Below are positions 31,012 through 36,115 of a DNA stretch of 36,115 nucleotides, piece by piece (position 1 is the stretch's first letter; each line of letters starts with the position of its first letter). The position numbers were made by a program, and so were the translations under genes. The DNA lies in contig SFVC01000025.1 of NCBI GenBank assembly GCA_004560375.1, forward strand, positions 1 through 36,115, read 5' to 3'. Below the pieces are notes generated by a model. That model was not told the DNA's origin. It was given only the letters and a program-made list of their open reading frames with translations, and ran no database searches. This DNA comes from a bacterium. GTDB lineage: Bacteria > Bacillota > Clostridia > Oscillospirales > Oscillospiraceae.

Positions 31012-33951
31012 CTATCGCAGCAGCGGCCCCACGTCCTCCATTCCCCGCTGGCGCAGGAATATTGCCTTGGGGGACTGGCGCAGCACCTCCCGGATGTCGC
31101 AGGTCAGGGAGCTGGCTTCCCCGGTGTCCCGCACCACCCGGATGTACTCGTGGACGCTGTGCATACTGCCCATGCTCTGCCCCAGCTGGCCGTACATGGC
31201 GCCATAGGCCCCCTGGAGCCGGGTGACCCAGCGGTGATCCGAGATCAGCACCGTCATGGCGGCCCGGGCCGCCTCCCGGGTAGTGAGGTTCAAGGCGTCC
31301 AGCCGCAGGGCTCGGGCGGACACCCGGAACCGGGGCAGGGTCACGCTGGACTCCCCCACCTGGAGGGACAGCCCCTGCCGCGTCCACAGCTTCGCCCCGC
31401 CCAGCTCCGTGCCCGGGGCCACCTGAACCTTGCCGCAGTTCCCAAACAGGCAGCCGCCGATGTCCCCATCCGGCCCGCCCCCCTGGGCCTTTACCACCCG
31501 GGCGGATCCGGTGATCACGATGTCGCCGCAGGCCCCCTGTATGCCCGCGCCGATGGCGGCGGCGCCGCAGGCGGCCTGGGCCGTCACCACGCCGCCCTGG
31601 ATGCGGATGTCCCCCACCGGGGCGCCCAGGGCCCCGCCGATGCCGGCACCGCCCCCCGTCCCGGTGGCGGTGACTACGCCGCCCCGGATGTGGATGGGGC
31701 CGGTGGGCTGCCGGCCAGCGGCGCTGTCCCGGCCGATGCCGGCGGCGCCGGCGCCGCCGGTGGCGGTGAGGGCGCCCTCCGGCTCTCCCCTGCCGCCCTT
31801 CGTCTGGTCGATCCGCAGGGAGGTGCCGTCCCCCAGGGAGATGCCCGCAAAACCCGGGCCGCTCTCAAACACATTGTCCGTCCCCCGCGCCAGCAGCAGG
31901 GTCACCTCGTTCCCCCGGCCCAGGCGGAAGGCACAGCCGGAGTCCACTCGGCACTCCACCCCGTCCAGGGTCAGCTTTACCGCGCCGATGCCGTCGGCCA
32001 GAACCAGCCTGCCGCTGAAGGGCAGCTGATCTGCGTCCGTCCCCTCTCCCCCCGCCACGGCGGTGACCTGGGCGGTCAGGATGGCGAGGGTGTGGCTCTC
32101 CTCCTCGTAGTGCCAGTCCGTCTCCGGCTCCCCACCGGTGACGGTAAAGGGGTTGGGATACCTGGAGATCTCCTGAAATGCCCCCGCTTTCTCATCCCAG
32201 CGCACATAGATATACCGGGTCTGGGCGTGGCCTGCCTTGTCCCTCCCCCGCAGGGCGATGGTGTGGGCGGGATAGCCCTTGGAGTCGTCCCCCTTCAGCA
32301 GCCACAGCCGGGTCAGGTCGGGCTGGCTGTCCGTCCGCAGGGCAAGCTGTCCCTGCCTGCCGTCCACCCCCAGGGCGGTGATGGAGCGCCACTCCGGGAT
32401 CAGCGTTTTCCACACCAGATCGAAGGGCGTCAGCGGTTCGCCTTGGGCGCTGTGTACAACAACGCCCTCCGCCACCAGCAGGGAGACGGGCCCGTCCACC
32501 ACCACCTGGGCGGCCAAGGTTCCCGCTTCCTCCCCGTCCAGCACCACCGCACCTCCGGTGAGCCGCAAAACGCCGCCCGCCTCGGCCCGGAGCTGGCCGA
32601 TACGCAGCAGCCCGCTGCCGTCAATGGTGAGGGTGGCTCCCTCCCCCAGCTGCACCTGGGTCAACGTGTTCTCCCCCGCGGCCGCCACCTGGGCCTGGGT
32701 GGATTGGACGCTGAGCAGAGGGGTGTCCACCTGCTGGAGTACCACCCGTCCCGTACCGGAGAGTTGGAGGGCCGGGGCCTCCTGCCCCAGCCCCCGGAGG
32801 ATCACCTCCTGGGCTCCGTCCACCGTCAGCGTGCCGCTCTGCGGATCAAAGACCGCGGCGGACAGATCCCGGCCCGCTCCCTGCACCGTCCCCAGCTGCC
32901 GTGTCTCAAGGGGCTGAGCGGCCTCCGCCTCCGGCACAGCCTGCTGCGGGGCCCTGCCCTCCGGCGTACCCAATCCGTCCAGCAGCGCCATCAGCCCGTC
33001 CCCGGAGCCCGCCAGCAGATCCATCAGCGCCCCCAGATCTCCACTCCCGGCCAGCAGTTCCAGCAGCCCGGGCATGGGTGGATCAACCTCCCCCACCAGC
33101 AGCAGATTCATTAAGAAGGGCTCCAGCCCCGGGGCGGTGCCGTCGGCAAACTGGGCCTGGAACTGCTCCAGGCCGGCAAAGGCGCCGCCCGTCAGCTGCT
33201 CCAACGCCTGATCCGGGGAGACGCCCCCGGCCACCAGCTCAAACAGCTGCCGCAGCCCCTCCGCCGCCTGCTCCGCGTCCACCGCCCCCGAGGGTGCGCC
33301 CCCGGAAATGACCGCTCCCAGGTAGAGCGCGGCCAGATAGCCCGCGGCAGAGCTGTCCTCCAGTGGGAGCCTGCCCAAAGCGGCCAGCAGCTGCGCCCCG
33401 CTGGCGGTGCGATCCACCCCCAGGGCTGCCAGCAGTGCGGCCCGGTCGGGCGCGTCGCCCGTCATGGCGTTCAGCAGCCACCCCGGAAGGCGCTCCGCGC
33501 CCTGCTGGGCGGACAGGCTGTCCAGCGCTGCGTCCACCAGGGCGTCCAGGCCGTCCCCGTCCTGGAACAGCCCCTCCCGCACGCCGTTTTGGGCGATCCG
33601 GTCGATCTCCCCCCGCAGCTTCTCCAGCTCCGCCTGGAGGGCGACCCGATCCACCGTCCCCTCCCCCGCGGCCTGACGGGCCAACTCCTCCATGCCGCCC
33701 AGGTTGTCCTCCACCTCCGCCAGGGCCGCCTCCCCCGACTGGAGCATCCGCCGGCCCTCCCGGGCCTGACGTCCCGCCTGGGTGACCCGGCCCATCAACT
33801 GCCGCAGCGTCTCGGATACCGTCGCCGCCGCTTTATCCGGGCCGGAGGCCTGCCGGATCTGATCCGAACCGGCCTGCTTCTCCGTCTTGGCCATCTTCTG
33901 GTAACGGGGCGCGGCCAGCTCCCTGTTTCTGCGAATGCTCAGCTCTCCCAT
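31012..33951 (-). CDS. Giant flagellin-like protein with a beta-repeat central domain
   Basis: This encodes 979 residues with no Sec signal. Residues about 38-130 align with the flagellin N-terminal helices: DKAAATVSETLRQLMGRV, REGRRMLQSGEAALAEVEDN and MEELARQAA correspond to the flagellin segments 'DDAAGLAISEKMRAQIRG', 'AQDGISLIQTAEGALNEV' and 'MRELAVQAA'. The last ~95 residues (VTRLQGAYGAMYGQLGQSM, then VRDTGEASSLTCDIREVLRQ and a terminal LLR) fit the flagellin C-terminal helix ('RIRDTDMAxEM', ending LLR). The canonical SSGLRIN motif is missing. Between the ends lie an Ala/Leu-rich helical region (about 130-380), a beta-rich region (about 380-730) and Gly-rich repeats with 'GIG..G.I.I.GGVVTA' (about 730-835) that suggest a beta-helix. 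GGAGG lies 9 nt before the ATG and a sigma-28-like promoter lies upstream. It is probably exported by the flagellar system and displayed on or near filaments. Confidence 0.75.
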   Translation of the reverse strand: MGELSIRRNRELAAPRYQKMAKTEKQAGSDQIRQASGPDKAAATVSETLRQLMGRVTQAGRQAREGRRMLQSGEAALAEVEDNLGGMEELARQAAGEGTVDRVALQAELEKLRGEIDRIAQNGVREGLFQDGDGLDALVDAALDSLSAQQGAERLPGWLLNAMTGDAPDRAALLAALGVDRTASGAQLLAALGRLPLEDSSAAGYLAALYLGAVISGGAPSGAVDAEQAAEGLRQLFELVAGGVSPDQALEQLTGGAFAGLEQFQAQFADGTAPGLEPFLMNLLLVGEVDPPMPGLLELLAGSGDLGALMDLLAGSGDGLMALLDGLGTPEGRAPQQAVPEAEAAQPLETRQLGTVQGAGRDLSAAVFDPQSGTLTVDGAQEVILRGLGQEAPALQLSGTGRVVLQQVDTPLLSVQSTQAQVAAAGENTLTQVQLGEGATLTIDGSGLLRIGQLRAEAGGVLRLTGGAVVLDGEEAGTLAAQVVVDGPVSLLVAEGVVVHSAQGEPLTPFDLVWKTLIPEWRSITALGVDGRQGQLALRTDSQPDLTRLWLLKGDDSKGYPAHTIALRGRDKAGHAQTRYIYVRWDEKAGAFQEISRYPNPFTVTGGEPETDWHYEEESHTLAILTAQVTAVAGGEGTDADQLPFSGRLVLADGIGAVKLTLDGVECRVDSGCAFRLGRGNEVTLLLARGTDNVFESGPGFAGISLGDGTSLRIDQTKGGRGEPEGALTATGGAGAAGIGRDSAAGRQPTGPIHIRGGVVTATGTGGGAGIGGALGAPVGDIRIQGGVVTAQAACGAAAIGAGIQGACGDIVITGSARVVKAQGGGPDGDIGGCLFGNCGKVQVAPGTELGGAKLWTRQGLSLQVGESSVTLPRFRVSARALRLDALNLTTREAARAAMTVLISDHRWVTRLQGAYGAMYGQLGQSMGSMHSVHEYIRVVRDTGEASSLTCDIREVLRQSPKAIFLRQRGMEDVGPLLR

Positions 33952-34000
33952 CTCCCGGGCCTCCTTCCTTTGGCGGCAGAGCCGTTTTTCTCTATTCTTA

Positions 34001-34027
34001 TTATCGTCCTGCCGCCGGGAAAATTAA
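34001..34027 (-). promoter_or_regulatory. Sigma-28 (FliA/SigD)-type promoter of the flagellin-like gene
   Basis: On the minus strand: TTAA (34024-34027), a 15-nt spacer and GACGATAA (34001-34008), about 50 nt before the start codon. The sigma-28 consensus is TAAA-N15-GCCGATAA, so the -10 matches 7 of 8 and the spacing is exact. No good sigma-A promoter is visible in the same stretch. Confidence 0.6.
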
Positions 34028-34224
34028 GCAAAGGCGGCCTCTCGCGCTTCCCTGCCGTGCCTGCATTCCATTCCCTCTGCGTCAGGAATACCGGTTGCCG
34101 CAGTTACACCGCCCTGGGATCTCTACAAAACCCGCCAGCTCTCTATGGGATCGTGAGATGAAAATTTGCAGATCCTGTAGCAATCGCATTTTGAGTGTGA
34201 TATCATTCTTTTATAGGCGCTGTA
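34028..34224. other. Intergenic stretch at the composition break
   Basis: No gene is supported here. Base composition changes from GC-rich to clearly AT-richer around 34140, which marks the left edge of the restriction-modification region. No repeat, tRNA or attachment-site duplication was recognised. No convincing promoter for the endonuclease gene was found. Confidence 0.5.
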
Positions 34225-34314
34225 TTGACCGCAGCTACATCTGAAATCGTTCCAAGCCACTTTGAATCACCCTACATAAGAAAATTTGACATTGAGCGAA
34301 TCAGGAGGACTATG

Positions 34315-35038
34315 ATGCAATATTTTCTAACAGACGTCCAACTAAACAGAATCGAAAACGGCCTGAAAGCGGCAATTGCCGTCCCTTTTATTGATGATAT
34401 CGAGGACTATATTGTGGAAGCCATTTTGGAATATACAAAGGAAATCGAAGGGATCGATCCCTTTACCAATATCCGTTCCAAGCGGCTTTATGATGTCGTC
34501 GATGTGCCGGCATCCATAGGTTATTCCGTCAAAAGTTTAAAATGGGCATTCCGTGATCACGCAGAAACGGAATTTGAGCTTGTCATACAACGAGCGGATA
34601 TTTTCAAGAAAGCACAGGCGTTGGGATTTCACCATATTGGATGTAACCTCAGATCCGCAGATCCTGGGCGCGGCCTTATTGGAGCATTGGAGGCGGAAGG
34701 TTGAAGATGACGCAGAATTTCAAAGCGTAACATCGAAACGTATTTTTGTCCTTCTAAAATCAAAAAACAACCGGAAATTTGCCTTTTTTGAGGAAGATAT
34801 CCGACTGTATACTGCGGATGAGTTAACCTGGCGATGGACAGACGATACGAAAACTGGTCTCCAGGGCATACGCAATGAAGACCAGATGTGCGTTTATCGT
34901 TGGTATCCAAACCAGAAGCAGTTTTTTGAGCGCTTCAAACTGCCTGCGAACATTCAAAAGCTTGACATCATCCCCAAAAGGCTTGGAAAAGGGCAAGTTG
35001 TTGATATTCTTCTTCCCTACCTTGAAGCGCATCCGTAA
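34315..35038 (+). pseudogene. Frameshifted probable type II restriction endonuclease
   Basis: Two overlapping frames read as one protein. The first runs from an AGGAGG-led ATG at 34315 (or a TTG at 34225) to about 34620, with ENGLKAAIAVPFIDDIEDYI and NIRSKRLYDVVDVPASIGYS. It then continues out of sense to a stop at 34704. The second frame makes sense from about 34622 to 35038 (FTILDVTSDPQILGAALLEHW, KRIFVLLKSKNNRKFAFFEED). Removing one base near TTGGGATTT at 34621-34629 would join them into about 240 residues. Pairing with a C5 methyltransferase gene and the lower GC point to a restriction endonuclease. No catalytic PD-(D/E)XK motif could be placed with confidence. The 3' end overlaps the convergent methyltransferase gene by 71 nt. 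Confidence 0.6.
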
Positions 35039-36089
35039 TTTTATCCGCTAATTGTTCCATAAAATATGGGGGAACAGCATTCCCAATCTGTCCCGCTTGA
35101 TCATTCCGGCTTCCAAGAAAGTGAAAGTCGTCCGAAAATGACTGTATTCTTGCGGCCTCTCTCATCGTCAATCCGCGCACCTCTCTTGGATGTGCAAATC
35201 TTCCGGAGCCGACGTGGAACACCCATCGAGTGATTGTCGGCGCAACGGATCTATAGTCCAATCTCCCATAGGCGCCGGAGTAACCGCTTTTCACCTGCAA
35301 TTCCGCAGGCAGATCCTTAAGCCCCTGGCCGGGGCCAATGGATGCGATACGGGCTGTCTGCTTCGGCCTCATTGTATTTGCGATATGGTTATACAGGCAA
35401 TCCGATCCCTCTCTCAGGTGCGCCTGATAGCTGTTGAAGGGCTCCCGGTCATAGGCCATCCCGTCATAACCCTCCCCCTGGTTCACCACCGGAAGGTCGG
35501 AGATGGCGTCCCAACCGGACAGGGACGTCTCCTTTTCCCCCGGAAAGACCGGCGTGCCCACTTTTGACGCGAAAAAAAAGCACCTCCTTCGTTTTTGTGG
35601 GATCCCGTATTTAGACATATTTACAATCTTGACGGAAACCCGATATCCAAATTCCCGTAATGCGTCGATGATTTCCTTTCTGACAACGCCGCCAAAGGCG
35701 TTATACAGTTCCGCCACGTTCTCAATGATCACAATTTTGGGATTGATCTCCCGTACAAAACGCAAATACGATTTATAGAGCTGATTTCTCGGATCCGCTA
35801 AAAAATGCCAGGACGCCGGCGTATTTTTGGAAAATCCCTGGCATGGCGGCCCACCGATTATGACGTCAATTTCTTCGGGCGCAAGATCAATATCCCGCAA
35901 CACAGCCAACGGATCGGCGTCTGTTATATCCAGGTTTATCGCCTTCGCTGATTTGAGATTGTGCTGATACGTTGCCAATGCCACATCCCAATTGTCAATC
36001 CCGGCAACAATATGAAATCCTTTTTTGGAAAGTCCCCAGGACATCCCTCCACAACCACAAAACAAATCAAGTACATGATACCGTTCCAT
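34968..36089 (-). CDS. C5 cytosine-specific DNA methyltransferase
   Basis: This encodes 373 residues with the ordered motifs of m5C methyltransferases: motif I LDLFCGCGGMSWGL (about 7-20), motif IV GGPPCQGFS with the catalytic Cys at 83, motif VI IIENVAE (E123), motif VIII QKRRRCFFFAS and motifs IX-X LTMREAARIQSF and GNAVPP. All look intact, so the enzyme should transfer methyl groups from S-adenosylmethionine to cytosine C5. The target-recognition region (about 215-295) does not reveal the site. AGGAGG precedes the ATG at 36089. Its partner on the other strand is the frameshifted endonuclease gene. Composition differs from the rest of the window, which fits transfer of a type II restriction-modification unit. 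Confidence 0.95.
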   Translation of the reverse strand: MERYHVLDLFCGCGGMSWGLSKKGFHIVAGIDNWDVALATYQHNLKSAKAINLDITDADPLAVLRDIDLAPEEIDVIIGGPPCQGFSKNTPASWHFLADPRNQLYKSYLRFVREINPKIVIIENVAELYNAFGGVVRKEIIDALREFGYRVSVKIVNMSKYGIPQKRRRCFFFASKVGTPVFPGEKETSLSGWDAISDLPVVNQGEGYDGMAYDREPFNSYQAHLREGSDCLYNHIANTMRPKQTARIASIGPGQGLKDLPAELQVKSGYSGAYGRLDYRSVAPTITRWVFHVGSGRFAHPREVRGLTMREAARIQSFSDDFHFLGSRNDQAGQIGNAVPPYFMEQLADKITDALQGREEEYQQLALFQAFWG

Positions 36090-36115
36090 TGTTTTGTGTC
36101 CCTCCTTAGCCTGAA

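Noticed and set aside
30964..33114. 716-codon plus-strand frame opposite the flagellin-like gene
   Set aside because: His/Pro/Gln/Gly-rich sequence typical of a GC-rich antisense shadow; no start signal.
34150..34224. Promoter for the endonuclease gene
   Set aside because: AT-rich hexamers occur, but no -35/-10 pair with acceptable spacing could be defended.

Overview
The window looks like chromosomal DNA of a GC-rich, spore-forming gut Clostridia species, most likely an Oscillospiraceae member of the Flavonifractor/Lawsonibacter/Intestinimonas type. The evidence is the GC-rich Firmicutes coding style, AGGAGG ribosome binding sites, consensus sigma-A promoters, BlaI/M56 and PepSY envelope families, a SpoIID-like/peptidoglycan-binding gene set and a THF riboswitch on an ECF S component. 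No rRNA, tRNA, insertion sequence or CRISPR array was seen. The taxonomic call is inference.

Left part (1-9056): a large Cna-B/SpaA-type surface adhesin runs leftward off the window edge. Its signal-peptide end is separated from the body by a one-base frameshift. Its promoter diverges from an OmpR-type response regulator/histidine kinase pair. That pair is followed by two secreted PepSY proteins, and an exact tandem 11-bp repeat precedes the first of them, so the four genes look like one envelope-sensing unit. A small lipoprotein follows on the other strand.

Middle (9293-21012): three genes for signal-peptide-less SpoIID-like and peptidoglycan-binding proteins; a DUF4364 regulator with a CmpB-type membrane protein; a YbaK-type deacylase; a BlaI/M56 pair in which M56 has lost its N-terminal membrane segments; a divergent ECF sigma factor with a large membrane-anchored partner; a lipoprotein; and a GGDEF protein in an operon with a cytidylate-kinase-like protein.

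Right-middle (21217-30903): CutC and a MATE exporter; an ABC-F protein behind a leader with a four-codon upstream ORF (MRNK) and an intrinsic terminator, which is the layout of antibiotic-responsive attenuation; two sodium:neurotransmitter-type symporters in convergent orientation; a sodium:alanine-type symporter; a folate ECF S component under a THF riboswitch; and a 55-residue protein with its own consensus promoter and terminator.

Right end (31012-36115): the most unusual gene encodes a 979-residue protein with flagellin-like N- and C-terminal helical ends around a very large helical plus glycine-rich beta-repeat centre. A good match to a sigma-28 (FliA/SigD) promoter lies just upstream. 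Beyond it is a visibly more AT-rich restriction-modification pair with an intact C5 cytosine methyltransferase and a convergent, frameshifted probable endonuclease gene, probably acquired by transfer.
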